Assembly (NCBI GenBank): GCA_015654635.1
Contig: JAATGP010000059.1
Coordinates: 1-63,476, forward strand
Direction: 5' to 3'
Source of the DNA: Alphaproteobacteria bacterium
GTDB lineage: Bacteria > Pseudomonadota > Alphaproteobacteria > Micropepsales > Micropepsaceae
Length of the DNA: 63,476 bases
Shown: positions 35,300 through 45,099 of the stretch, in pieces
Position numbering within the stretch: the first letter of the stretch is position 1
Layout of the letters: each line of letters begins with the position of its first letter
Notes under the pieces: model-generated
What the model was told of the DNA's origin: nothing
What the model saw: only the letters and a program-made list of their open reading frames with translations
Database searches by the model: none
Translations under genes and position numbers: made by a program

Positions 35300-38200
35300 A
35301 TGGATTGCAACCGCCCACAGAAGATCTTGAATCAAGCCGCGAGCCAGGCCAACCGCTGGAAGGACGCACCGCATCCGGCTGGCGTAGAGGTCGATGGCCG
35401 CAGTCTGGCACAATTGCTCACCTTCGCCGGGGAATACGGTGCGCTGATTAACTTCTTCGATCTGGCCGACAGTCCCGATGGCGATTGGACAATCTTCTTT
35501 ACCTCCGATTCCAGCATCGCACTGGCCATGCTCGCCAGTCTGGACCTAGCCTCCATCGGTGCCGAACTGGGACGCGCCTTGGCGAGATTGCGCACAATCA
35601 AAAACACCAAGAAGCGACTGCGGGAACTCATCCGCGTGATCACCGCGATCCTGCGGCTGGTGCGTATTGTCGATAACGGCCACCGCTCGCCCGGCCCCGC
35701 TGGCGCCAGTCTCGCCAGGGCGGTGCGGCGGGAAATCAAAACGGGTCTGGCCACGCCGATGCAGCGTTTTGGCTCCCATGCTGCGGTCGCGGTGCTGGAT
35801 CAAAAGTTGCGCCTCGATCTCTCGGGCTTGTCGCCACTCTGGGGCCTGAACGTCACGGGCGGCGCATCCGAGCCTCTCCCGCGCGATAGCGGCTGGATCG
35901 ATGAAATCATCGCGGCCCTGCAGGAATTGGTAGACGCTCTCCTGGGCGCACTGCAACGTCTCTCTGCCAGCGCCACTGCCCTGCTGCAGGCCTCGCTGCG
36001 AGCGGAGGGGCACGCACCGCAAGCTGCTCTCTACAATGCTTTTGCCACCGTCTTTGGCCATGCCCAGGCGACGGTGAACCGCTTTCCTGGCCGTCTGGTG
36101 GATTTCTATTACGGCACAATCTTGCAGCTGGAGAGCTGCGCGGCGCTGCCAGACCAGCTCTATCTCACCTTCATGCCAGCAAAAGATATCACCGTTGCCT
36201 CGGTGCCAAAGGGCACGCTGTTTCCCGCTGGAACGGATACTGATGGCGCGGTCATTGCTTATGCCGCCGAACGTTCGCTCACCGTTTATCCCAGCGCAAT
36301 CGCCGCCCTGCGTACCTTGCGGGTCACGCAGGCACCGCTGACCCTGGGCGATGACGAGATCGTGCAGCCCCCCGCGCCAGCCCTTGTGCTGAGCGGCATC
36401 GTCAGTCTTGCCGACAAACCGCCCGTCATCGCCAAACCGTTTGCGCCTTTCGGCGATAGCGTACCCGGCAGCAATGGTGTTCTCACCACCAGCCCGGCAA
36501 GCCTCGGCTTCGCGCTGGCGAGCCCGACTTTGCTGCTCGCCAGTGGCCAGCGAACGATCCATCTTAAGCTTACTATCGGTCCCAAAAGCCTCGCGGCCTT
36601 AAAACCGGCACTCGACGCTATCGCGCAACAAGCGGGCGGTCTCAGCGTTATGGAGGTCTTGGCACAAATCCTTCAGGCCGGTTTCCGCCTACAATATTCG
36701 GCGGCTGGCGGCTGGGTGGCAGTGGAGGGTTATACGGCCACAATCCTCCCCGCAGCCGCTCAGGATGCCGCCTTCGATCTCAGCTTCACCTTGAAAACCG
36801 GTGCCGAACCTTTCGTCGCCATGGCGACCATACCGCCCTCGGCCTCCGCCACACCGCCAGCACCGGGCAGCGCCGTACCCGATGCCAATCGGCCGGTGCT
36901 TCTCGCCAGCCTGCGGCAGGAACGTATAGCGGTCGGAAAAGGCGGCATAGAGGCGAGGGTTTATCCCTATGCGATTTTGTCCGGACTGGCACTCAGCGGT
37001 TTGACGGTTTCGGTGAACGTCTCCGGCTTTGGAGCCTTCGCCGTTTCGACACCCGATGGCCCTGCCGATACCACCAAGCCCTTCGCCTTGTTTGGCTCAC
37101 CTCCGGCGCAGAATGGTGCGCTCACGATCACGGCGCCGGAATTGTTTGCCAAGCGCCTCGACAGTCTGTCGCTGACACTGACTTGGTACGCCCTGCCGCA
37201 AACAGCGACCGGCTTCAAAGGTTATTACCAGGGCTATCGCGTCGATCTCGACGGCAACACCGTTCCGCCCGGCACCCCGCCGCTGTTCGACAACACCTCG
37301 TTTCAAGTCGCGATGGCCGTGGTCAATCCGGGCTCGTGGACAATCCCGGCAACGCCGTTGACATCGCAAATCGCAACCAAACCGACTTATCTTTTCCGTA
37401 CCGCTGACAAGGCCCCCCTTCCGCAGCCGGACAAACCGGTGCTGACAGCCACTGTGTTTGATGCCATCAACGTCGTCCGCAATACGCCGCCCGCCTATTA
37501 CAATGCCGCCAATAGTGCAGTGCGCTTCACTCTCACCGCGCCACCCTATGCCTTCGGCGACACGCTTTACGCCCGCAATGTGATGGCGGCCGCGTTACAG
37601 GAGGCGCCGCTCGCTGCCTCTTGTTCCGAGCTTTGTGCCAAGCGCTGCGCTCCGCCGCCGGAAATCGCCCAAATCGCTACCGCTCTTGATGGCGTGGCCG
37701 CGGTTAATGCGCGTGCCTCTGACAAGCGTTACCGCGAGGCCCTCGCCAAAGCGATCGCCAACGCTTTGGCGCAGATGACGGGCGTGGCGTTAAGGGCAAT
37801 CCAAGATGGGCTGGCCAAATTGTCCACCACCGTGAGCGCCGACACCATCGCGAAGTTGCGCGCCAGCCTGACCGACGCCATGGCAGCAGCCCCGCAAGGC
37901 GAGGAAGGTCTGCTCGGCCGCCTATCGGACTTGTTCAGCCGCCATTTGCCCAACACCGTCGACGTGGCGCACCATCTCAGCCAATGGCTCGCCAGCGCAG
38001 GCGTCGTGCTCGGCGGCGCCGCAGCGGCAGATCGCGATCAGGCGCGCGCCCTTTTGGGTGCAGCCCAACAGATGATCGACGCGGCACTCGCGAGCAAGCT
38101 GGTGCCACCGGCCGTCGCCCGTCCGCAAATGGGGGCGGCGCTGATCGCGGCGAAGGCCTCGCTGGTGGTGCCGCAAACCGATTGCCTGCAAAAATGCCTA

Positions 38201-39484
38201 GCCGAATGTATGGGTAGGGATCCCGCCAAATCCTATCCCAATGCGCCGTGGCTGCCGACGGCACTCCTCAGCCTCGATTACAGCGCGATATCGACGGTCC
38301 TGCCGCAAAACGGCGACAGCTATTATTACCTCGAACCTTTCGATGCCGTCACACCGGTTTCCTGGCCTGATACTGGCGAAGTTCCATTGCTGACGCCGCA
38401 GATGCAAGAAGGCGCTCTGTTCATCGCACTCTCGGGCACGCCCGCCAATCCCACCTTGCTGTTTGAGATGACCGCCGGGCCTGCCGGATGGTCCGATAAT
38501 CCGCCGCCGCTTGCCTGGGCGCAGCTTTGCGGCACCACGTGGTCGCCCCTCACCCCGCCAGACACGCTGCAAGGCGACGGCACCAATAGCTTGCAGAATT
38601 CCGGCATCGTGACGCTGCAATTGCAACCGCCTCAAGACGACAGTCTTCTGTGGCTAAGGCTTAGTGTCAGCAAAGATCCTGAAAGTTTTCCACATGTCGC
38701 TGGCATTACCGCCAATGCCATGGTGGCAGGATGGGTGGGACCCGGCGGAGCGCACGGCTTGGGCGTACCCTTACCGGCGGGAACCATCACCGCCAGCGAT
38801 CCCGCGCTCGCCGATATCGCCACCATCGCCCAGCCGCTGCCCTCCTTCGGTGGGCGCCCGCTTGCTGTCGGCAAGTCCTTTCAGATGGCAATGGCTGAAC
38901 GGCTGCGCCATAAGAACCGCGCCATTCAGGCGTGGGACTACGCCAGACTTGCGCTGGGCGAATTTCCAGCGCTGTGGCAGGTCGCGGTGCTGCCCGCCGT
39001 CGATGGCAATGATCAGCCCGCGCCCGGCCATCTTCGCCTTATCGTCGTGCCCGGCCCCGCAACGCCGAATATCACCGATACCATGCAGCCGCTAGCCGAT
39101 CCGACGCAACTGGCCGAGATCGGCGAAATGCTGGCGACGCGCATCAGCGCCTTCGTCAAACCCACTGTCGCCAATCCGGCCTATGTTCGCATCAAGGTCA
39201 AGGCGAAACTGGTCTTCAGCGATGCCAATACCGTCGCGGCGTGGACCGTAAAGCTCAACAGCGATCTGCAAGCGTGGCTGTCGCCCTGGCCGCCTCAAAA
39301 CCTCGGCAAACGGCCCGCCGACTATACCAGCACCTTTGCCATTGGCGATTTCATCCGCAGCCGGCCCTATGTGCTGGCGATCCTGGAACTAGGCCTCACC
39401 TATGATCCGCCTGCTGCCGATTGGTGTTACCTCACTTCGGCTTTGCAACATGATTTGAGTGGGACTTTGGAGGCGGCGCCATGA
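35300..39484 (+). CDS. Large baseplate protein, J/gp6-like (Pvc11-like), with a Cys-flanked insertion
   Basis: A 1394-residue baseplate wedge protein. The start at 35300 lies four bases after the previous stop; a longer open frame upstream is a shadow of gp25. The N-terminal segment (GEYGALINFFDL, DGDWTIFFTSD) is typical of eCIS J-like proteins and the C-terminus (RLRHKNRAIQAWDYARLAL; GDFIRSRPYVLAILELGL) is gp6/J-like. Between residues 775 and 970 lies an Ala-rich helical insertion bounded by two CxxxCxxxC motifs (CSELCAKRC, Cys775/779/783; CLQKCLAEC, Cys962/966/970), suggesting a metal site or disulfide staple. It overlaps the next gene by ATGA. Confidence 0.9.
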   Translation: MDCNRPQKILNQAASQANRWKDAPHPAGVEVDGRSLAQLLTFAGEYGALINFFDLADSPDGDWTIFFTSDSSIALAMLASLDLASIGAELGRALARLRTIKNTKKRLRELIRVITAILRLVRIVDNGHRSPGPAGASLARAVRREIKTGLATPMQRFGSHAAVAVLDQKLRLDLSGLSPLWGLNVTGGASEPLPRDSGWIDEIIAALQELVDALLGALQRLSASATALLQASLRAEGHAPQAALYNAFATVFGHAQATVNRFPGRLVDFYYGTILQLESCAALPDQLYLTFMPAKDITVASVPKGTLFPAGTDTDGAVIAYAAERSLTVYPSAIAALRTLRVTQAPLTLGDDEIVQPPAPALVLSGIVSLADKPPVIAKPFAPFGDSVPGSNGVLTTSPASLGFALASPTLLLASGQRTIHLKLTIGPKSLAALKPALDAIAQQAGGLSVMEVLAQILQAGFRLQYSAAGGWVAVEGYTATILPAAAQDAAFDLSFTLKTGAEPFVAMATIPPSASATPPAPGSAVPDANRPVLLASLRQERIAVGKGGIEARVYPYAILSGLALSGLTVSVNVSGFGAFAVSTPDGPADTTKPFALFGSPPAQNGALTITAPELFAKRLDSLSLTLTWYALPQTATGFKGYYQGYRVDLDGNTVPPGTPPLFDNTSFQVAMAVVNPGSWTIPATPLTSQIATKPTYLFRTADKAPLPQPDKPVLTATVFDAINVVRNTPPAYYNAANSAVRFTLTAPPYAFGDTLYARNVMAAALQEAPLAASCSELCAKRCAPPPEIAQIATALDGVAAVNARASDKRYREALAKAIANALAQMTGVALRAIQDGLAKLSTTVSADTIAKLRASLTDAMAAAPQGEEGLLGRLSDLFSRHLPNTVDVAHHLSQWLASAGVVLGGAAAADRDQARALLGAAQQMIDAALASKLVPPAVARPQMGAALIAAKASLVVPQTDCLQKCLAECMGRDPAKSYPNAPWLPTALLSLDYSAISTVLPQNGDSYYYLEPFDAVTPVSWPDTGEVPLLTPQMQEGALFIALSGTPANPTLLFEMTAGPAGWSDNPPPLAWAQLCGTTWSPLTPPDTLQGDGTNSLQNSGIVTLQLQPPQDDSLLWLRLSVSKDPESFPHVAGITANAMVAGWVGPGGAHGLGVPLPAGTITASDPALADIATIAQPLPSFGGRPLAVGKSFQMAMAERLRHKNRAIQAWDYARLALGEFPALWQVAVLPAVDGNDQPAPGHLRLIVVPGPATPNITDTMQPLADPTQLAEIGEMLATRISAFVKPTVANPAYVRIKVKAKLVFSDANTVAAWTVKLNSDLQAWLSPWPPQNLGKRPADYTSTFAIGDFIRSRPYVLAILELGLTYDPPAADWCYLTSALQHDLSGTLEAAP

Positions 39485-41922
39485 GCAAACAATCGCCCAC
39501 CATCTCGGCGGCTCCGCCCAGCGATCCCGGCATGAATTACGGTCTGTTGCGCGAAGAATGCGTGAAGCTGGTACAGCAGATGTCCGGCGACATCTGGACC
39601 GACTACAATTTTTCCGATCCCGGCGTCACCATTCTGGAGCAGCTTTGCTATGCCTTGACCGAACTTTCCTATCGGGCGGCTCTGCCCGTGCCGGATCTGA
39701 TGGGCGATCCCAATAGCGGCCGCCTCGAACTCGGACAGGCATGTCTTTATCCGGCGCGTGCCATCCTGCCAGTCAATCCGGTGACCATTGCCGATCTCAG
39801 GCGGCTTCTCATCGACCGCGTGCCGGGCGTTGCCAACGCCTGGGTCACCAAATGCCCGCCGCAACCCGCCGGTGGCGTCAATGGGCTTTATGAGATCGCC
39901 TTGCTGGTCTCGGAGCAGGACCCGTGCTGCCGCGCCGCCGGCTACGAACCCCGGGCAGTCCGTGATAAAGTTTTGGCGGCCTATGGCGCCCATCGCGCCC
40001 TATGCGAAGACGTGCAGCAGATGCGGGTACTCGATCTCCTGGCCACGCAAATCAGCGCCGTTGTTCACCTGAATGAGACGGCGCAATCCGCCAGCGTGCT
40101 GGCCGACATCCTGTTTCGCCTTGGCCAATTCCTGGCGCCCGAGCCCAAGCAGCAATCGCTCGACCAATTGCTTGCGGCTGGCAAGACGACAGCCGAGATT
40201 TTCGATGGTCCTCTCATGCTGCACGGCTTCATCGCCAATGATCAGTTGACGCCGCTGCCGCAGACGATTGCCGTGACGGACCTGTTGCGGGTGTTGGCGG
40301 AAACGCCGGGTGTCGTCGCGGTGGATCAGATTGGCGTCCGCATCGAGCAAGATGCCAAACGCTACACCGAAGCCGATACCATCACGGTACCCAAGAACAG
40401 CGTGCTCTGGCTCAACACGGCGCCGAAGGACAGGCGCTTCTCGATCCGGCTGTTTCGCGGCACTGTGGAATGCCAACCCGATTGCGAGCGCGTGGCCAGA
40501 GTGCTCGATGGATTATGGACGCTGCAGCGCCAGACCTATCCGTTGTGGAGCGAATACGCCGAGCATTATGCCCCGCCACGGGGCCGCCGCCAGGATCTAT
40601 CCCTTTACACCTCGGTGCAAGACCAGTTTCCCAATGTCTATGGCATCAATGCCTTTGGCCTGCCGCTCAACGCGAGCGTCAAGCGGCATGGCCAGGCCAA
40701 ACAGTTGAAGGGCTATCTGATGGTGTTCGACCAGATGATGGCTGATTACTTCAGCCAACTCGCCTTCTTGCGCGAGCTTTTTTCCCTGCGCACCGGCGGT
40801 GCACAAACCTATGCCGTGCAGTCCCTCGCGCCCATCGTTCCCGACTGTGAGCCACTTTTGCGCCCCACCTACTGGAATGGCTTGCTGGCGATCACTGCTG
40901 CCGCTGATCCGGTGAACGCCCGCCAATCGGCGATCCTCGATCTCTTATTGTCGCTCTATGCCGAGAAGCTGAATGCGCCGCCGCAGGCAGGCTGCGACTG
41001 TCAATCGGATAGCGATAGTGAGGCCGCGCTGCTGGCCGCCAAGCGGGCCTTACTCGCTCGCACGATCCCTATCACGCGCGACCGCGGACGCGGCTTTGAT
41101 TATCACCGTCTGTCGCTGCAGCGCAACGTCACGGGGATGGAGCTGCGCTGCCGCATTGAACTCGGCGTGGTCGACGCCACGATGGATGGCCCTGATAATG
41201 CCAGGATTGTGCACGACCCGGCGCAAACAACATTGGGCACACCACTGGCGCCGCAGCAGGCCGATGCCGCCGCGGGCAGTTTCTTGCCCATCGGCCACTT
41301 GCTCGATGAGGCAGGCGCCCTCGGCGATCAACCGCGCTTGCCGCTGGCGGGAGAATGCATTGCCGACAGCTTGGCACCGTCTTTGGCGCTGGCAGAGCAG
41401 TACCGCATCGGCATCCTGCCGGGCGAGACCTTGGTCGCAGTGGTGTGCTGCGACACGCTTGGCCAATGGTGGCTACTCGGCCGCTATGCCGGCACCGCAG
41501 CCGCGCTGGCCGCCATCCTGCGCTTGCTGCGCACTTTCGATGATCCGCTGCAAAAGCGGCAACTGCAAATCGTCGAACATATCTTGCTGCGTTTTGCAGC
41601 GGCGCCAGGCGACACGGACGGCAGTTATTACAGCTTCCGCCTCAGCGCCGTGATCGCGGCAGAGGACAAGGAATTGGCAGACACCACTTGGCGTCAGCAA
41701 GCCACCGCCATCATACGCGAAAACGCGCCCGCCCATGTTGCCGTCGATTGCCTGTTCCTGAACCACGAGAACTACAAGCGCTTCCTGGCCCGCTATCGGC
41801 CATGGCTGCAGGCCCTGCGCCGAGGCGATGCCGCCAAGCGGGCCGAAACCAGCCGGCGCCTCGAACACTTTCTAAAAAACCATCCGTCTGCCACATCCGA
41901 CAGCAGTGATGTGCCGCCATGA
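39481..41922 (+). CDS. Second large baseplate protein (Pvc12-like)
   Basis: An 813-residue baseplate protein partnering the J-like protein. The N-terminus has the diagnostic MSGDIWTDYNFSDPGVTILE and LCYALTELSYRAALPV; further on are VPGVANAWVTKC and YTSVQDQFPNVYGI, then a Cys/Asp-rich short linker (AGCDCQSDSDSE) near residue 500 and LQIVEHILLRF and PAHVAVDCLFLNHENYKRF in the C-terminal part. Length is within the range for this component. Confidence 0.9.
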   Translation: MSKQSPTISAAPPSDPGMNYGLLREECVKLVQQMSGDIWTDYNFSDPGVTILEQLCYALTELSYRAALPVPDLMGDPNSGRLELGQACLYPARAILPVNPVTIADLRRLLIDRVPGVANAWVTKCPPQPAGGVNGLYEIALLVSEQDPCCRAAGYEPRAVRDKVLAAYGAHRALCEDVQQMRVLDLLATQISAVVHLNETAQSASVLADILFRLGQFLAPEPKQQSLDQLLAAGKTTAEIFDGPLMLHGFIANDQLTPLPQTIAVTDLLRVLAETPGVVAVDQIGVRIEQDAKRYTEADTITVPKNSVLWLNTAPKDRRFSIRLFRGTVECQPDCERVARVLDGLWTLQRQTYPLWSEYAEHYAPPRGRRQDLSLYTSVQDQFPNVYGINAFGLPLNASVKRHGQAKQLKGYLMVFDQMMADYFSQLAFLRELFSLRTGGAQTYAVQSLAPIVPDCEPLLRPTYWNGLLAITAAADPVNARQSAILDLLLSLYAEKLNAPPQAGCDCQSDSDSEAALLAAKRALLARTIPITRDRGRGFDYHRLSLQRNVTGMELRCRIELGVVDATMDGPDNARIVHDPAQTTLGTPLAPQQADAAAGSFLPIGHLLDEAGALGDQPRLPLAGECIADSLAPSLALAEQYRIGILPGETLVAVVCCDTLGQWWLLGRYAGTAAALAAILRLLRTFDDPLQKRQLQIVEHILLRFAAAPGDTDGSYYSFRLSAVIAAEDKELADTTWRQQATAIIRENAPAHVAVDCLFLNHENYKRFLARYRPWLQALRRGDAAKRAETSRRLEHFLKNHPSATSDSSDVPP

Positions 41923-42020
41923 GGCACCAACTTTCGCATTTCCTAGCGCAAATCGGTTCACAACCAACGCCCTTCGTATGGTACTATTGCAAACGATAAC
42001 GCGCATCACTCGAGGCCCCC

Positions 42021-44048
42021 ATGCCGAATTATGCCCAGCGCCCGCGTTCCGTTCAATCGAATGATCCCACGACGGCAGCCTCGGCGAAAGCCGCCGCTCG
42101 CGATGGCGCGCTGGCTGATCTTGCCACAACATTGCAGGGGCGGCCGCAAGCCCAAATGCTGCGGAGCATGGCGCAGAGCCTCGCCCCGCCTTTGCAGCGG
42201 GCGCCCAATCGCACCGGCCTGCCCCATGGTTTGAAGGCCGGTGTCGAGAGTTTGTCCGGCTTGTCGCTGGATGCTGTTCGCGTCCACTACAATTCTGCCG
42301 AGCCTGCGCGCTTTCAGGCGCACGCCACCACGCAAGGTCACAACATTCATATCGCTGCGGGCCAAGAACGGCATCTGCCGCATGAGGCTTGGCATGTCGC
42401 TCAGCAGATGCAAGGTCGCGTTCCTGCCACCATGCAAATGCATGGCCTTGCCGTGAACGACGATGCCGCGCTGGAGGCCGAGGCGGATCGTATGGGTGGG
42501 CAAGCACTGCAGCGGCAATCTTGGATCAGCCATCCGCCCTTGCGCAGCAGCCTTCTCGGCACCACTGCCATGATGCCGGTGCAGCGCGTCATTTGGGATT
42601 ATTTGCCGAGCTGGAACACCACCAAAACAGCGGCCAAATCGCTGCTGGTCGGCGGTGCTGTCGGGGCCGGGTTAGCCTTAAGCGGTGCCGTGACGTTACC
42701 CGCCGCCATCGGATTGGGGCTCGCTAGCGCCGCTGCCACCAAAGTCGGCGGTGTGGGTGCGGGTCTTGGTGCTGGCGCCTTGGGTCTTGGTGGCGTCGCG
42801 CTTGGCGGCCTTTTGGGCACGGTGGCAGGCCCCATCGCAGGCAAGGTGACCAGCGGCATTCTGGGAACCATTGGCGCAGGCTTTGGCGGCACCATCGGCG
42901 CCGATGTGCAGTCGAAATTGACCCCGCATCCCATCGTGCCCGGCACACGCGCGGCACCAACCATCGGCGAAACCATGCGGATTCGCGCATACGAATTTGC
43001 GAAGGCGGTCCTTGGCCCTGGTGTCCATGTCACCAATATCAATCAAGTCATCAACCAGCTTGATGATATTCCGCTGCAACAGCATATCAGGGCGGCGGCG
43101 CTGATCACCAACCCCGTGAACGATGTCCAGGTCAAATATGACGGTTTGGCGGGAATCATCGACGGCTACTACACCGGTACCGGCCAGAGAGCGGCAATCG
43201 GAGCCGGAAATGCCGTACCGGCGGGGACCACCACCATCGTCCACACGGCTTTGCTCGGCAACGCCTTCGTGCAATCTATCTTGAACGGTACGGCGCTTGC
43301 GCCCGCCGTGGGGCAGACGCTGAACTTTAACGGCGCCCCGACACAAAGACCCGCGCTTGCAGCGCGTGACAAGTTCAATGCCTTGGTGCAACGCCCCGCG
43401 TTGCCGAACGTTGGCCCCGTGGCCAGCGGTTGGACCGATCCGGTTTCCTATATGGGACACAATGGCAGTCTCACCGTGGGTTGGGGTTCGACACCCGATA
43501 CCCTCGTGCACGAATTCGGCCATCATTTGGAAAATAATCTGGAAGCTTCGGAGTTCGGCACCCTGCACAACTTCCTGACGGCGCGCAGCGTGGGGCCGCA
43601 GCTGCGCAAAGTCGGCTATGGTCCTCTCAGCAACAAGGATCAGACCAGCGAGGGCTATAATGCCAACCTACCCAATCCGGATGTTGGCGGCCATTCCTCG
43701 CTGACCCGCCTCGGCGTCGATATGATCGGCAACACCTTTGGCTCGCAGGCAAGCGAGCGCAGCATCGATCACTTCGTGCAGAAGAACGCCCATACGCCGG
43801 AATCGAGCTACGCCACCCAAGTCGATGCAGGCGACTTCAAGACCGAGTTCCTCTCGACCACAATTCACTATCTGGCCGATCCGCAAAATGCCCGGGCGCT
43901 GATCGATACCGATCCGCTGCGCGTCTGTCTCTTCCTCCATCTGGCAAGGCCTGCCGTCTACGCACAAATCCAGGCAGTGGTCGATCCGCAGCTGTTGCTT
44001 CTGCCGCCACCCAACACGCTCGATGCACTGATTCACCGCTTGGGCTGA
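42021..44048 (+). CDS. Candidate eCIS effector: eCIS core domain (DUF4157) plus C-terminal HExxH protease domain
   Basis: A 675-residue protein in three parts. Residues about 62-165 are an unmistakable eCIS core/DUF4157 domain (RTGLPHGLKAGVESLSG, DAVRVHYNS, ERHLPHEAWHVAQQMQG, NDDAALEAEADRMG), found in eCIS-loaded proteins. Residues about 203-297 are Gly/Ala-rich and hydrophobic, like a membrane-inserting segment. The rest ends in a second zinc motif, VHEFGHHLENN (His497, Glu498, His501), with Glu609 in FKTEFLS as possible third ligand, a gluzincin-like arrangement. It begins after a 98-nt gap, among the largest in the cluster, which may hold an extra promoter. Substrate unknown. Confidence 0.85.
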   Translation: MPNYAQRPRSVQSNDPTTAASAKAAARDGALADLATTLQGRPQAQMLRSMAQSLAPPLQRAPNRTGLPHGLKAGVESLSGLSLDAVRVHYNSAEPARFQAHATTQGHNIHIAAGQERHLPHEAWHVAQQMQGRVPATMQMHGLAVNDDAALEAEADRMGGQALQRQSWISHPPLRSSLLGTTAMMPVQRVIWDYLPSWNTTKTAAKSLLVGGAVGAGLALSGAVTLPAAIGLGLASAAATKVGGVGAGLGAGALGLGGVALGGLLGTVAGPIAGKVTSGILGTIGAGFGGTIGADVQSKLTPHPIVPGTRAAPTIGETMRIRAYEFAKAVLGPGVHVTNINQVINQLDDIPLQQHIRAAALITNPVNDVQVKYDGLAGIIDGYYTGTGQRAAIGAGNAVPAGTTTIVHTALLGNAFVQSILNGTALAPAVGQTLNFNGAPTQRPALAARDKFNALVQRPALPNVGPVASGWTDPVSYMGHNGSLTVGWGSTPDTLVHEFGHHLENNLEASEFGTLHNFLTARSVGPQLRKVGYGPLSNKDQTSEGYNANLPNPDVGGHSSLTRLGVDMIGNTFGSQASERSIDHFVQKNAHTPESSYATQVDAGDFKTEFLSTTIHYLADPQNARALIDTDPLRVCLFLHLARPAVYAQIQAVVDPQLLLLPPPNTLDALIHRLG

Positions 44049-44073
44049 TCCTGCAATTCTGGAAGGAGCGCCG

Positions 44074-45084
44074 ATGCCCGAATATGCCGCTCTGAAACAT
44101 GCTCCCGCGCCAATGCAGGATACCAGTCTCGCGGTCACCAAGACGGGGCCATCGGATGCGCAGCTGAGCGCAATGGGGGCTCAACTCAATGCGCATAAGC
44201 GGGCCTTGCCGTTGAAGCGGCCACGCTCGTCAACCGGCGTCGACGAAGAGACCACAGCTGCGCAACCTGCGGAAAAATCCAAGCCCGATTTTGGCGGGTT
44301 CCTTCCCTCCGAAGTGTCCGATACCGAAATACCATCTGCCGATGCCGTCTATCACCTCAAGCGCAGTGGCAGCTTGGATTTTTCCGATCAATTCCAATCG
44401 AAATTTGGCCTCCCGACCGATGATGCGCGAAAAAGCACGATCAAGATGAGCACCGCTGCCAATAACAGCTATACGACGCGCGGCACCGGGCGGTTCATGT
44501 CGGTGGCGAACAGTCAGCTTGGAAAAACGGCATACCGCGATTTTCTTCCAAAACTACCTGAAAAAATCGGACAATCCGAACCCGAAACCGCACAGCTCTT
44601 GCTGGATTCACTGACCGATCGTACGGCCTACACGCTAAAGGCAAGCCTCTTATCGAGCACCAGTCAATTGGCGCTCGAACAAGCCTCCATGCTGTTCCAC
44701 AACGAGATCATCCATCGCTCCTCCTCGAACCTGCCGGCCATCACCGGCATCTTGCACAATGTCGCATCGGGGAAAACGCCAAGCTTGATCGGCGGCTTCA
44801 ACGAAACGGCACTTTTTTTGCCGACCGCCAAAGACAGTTCGAGCAACACTGGCGGTCAGCAATTGTCGCGCCTTCACCAGGAGAACAGCATAGCGCGGCC
44901 AAAGCTCGACGCGGATAAGATCGAGCCAGAACTCGTTACGCTTTTGGATGCAAACCGGAAAGCATGGGGCGGCCTAGCGAAGCAAAAGGGTAAGACGATT
45001 CCAGACTTGGCCAGCGATGTCAGCGCCCTCAACAAGCTTTATCTGGACAGCTTGGCCTCGCATGTCACAATTGGCAAAAAGTGA
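44074..45084 (+). CDS. Unknown protein, possible second eCIS cargo
   Basis: A 336-residue protein I do not recognise. The ATG has AAGGAGC upstream. It starts MPEYAALKHAP, echoing MPNYAQRPRS of the preceding effector. Residues about 40-75 are a basic then acidic, low-complexity linker (HKRALPLKRPRSSTG), followed by a mainly helical, soluble domain with no signal peptide or membrane helix and no cysteine. No catalytic motif is evident. Position between the effector and the tape-measure gene, where eCIS loci usually carry variable cargo, is the only functional hint. Confidence 0.75.
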   Translation: MPEYAALKHAPAPMQDTSLAVTKTGPSDAQLSAMGAQLNAHKRALPLKRPRSSTGVDEETTAAQPAEKSKPDFGGFLPSEVSDTEIPSADAVYHLKRSGSLDFSDQFQSKFGLPTDDARKSTIKMSTAANNSYTTRGTGRFMSVANSQLGKTAYRDFLPKLPEKIGQSEPETAQLLLDSLTDRTAYTLKASLLSSTSQLALEQASMLFHNEIIHRSSSNLPAITGILHNVASGKTPSLIGGFNETALFLPTAKDSSSNTGGQQLSRLHQENSIARPKLDADKIEPELVTLLDANRKAWGGLAKQKGKTIPDLASDVSALNKLYLDSLASHVTIGKK

Positions 45085-45099
45085 TCGGCCGGTCACACC

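Noticed and set aside
42381..42395. HEAWH in the effector as its toxin active site
   Set aside because: HEAWH belongs to the conserved eCIS core domain shared by many unrelated cargo proteins, so it does not define the toxin; the C-terminal HEFGHH is the specific candidate.
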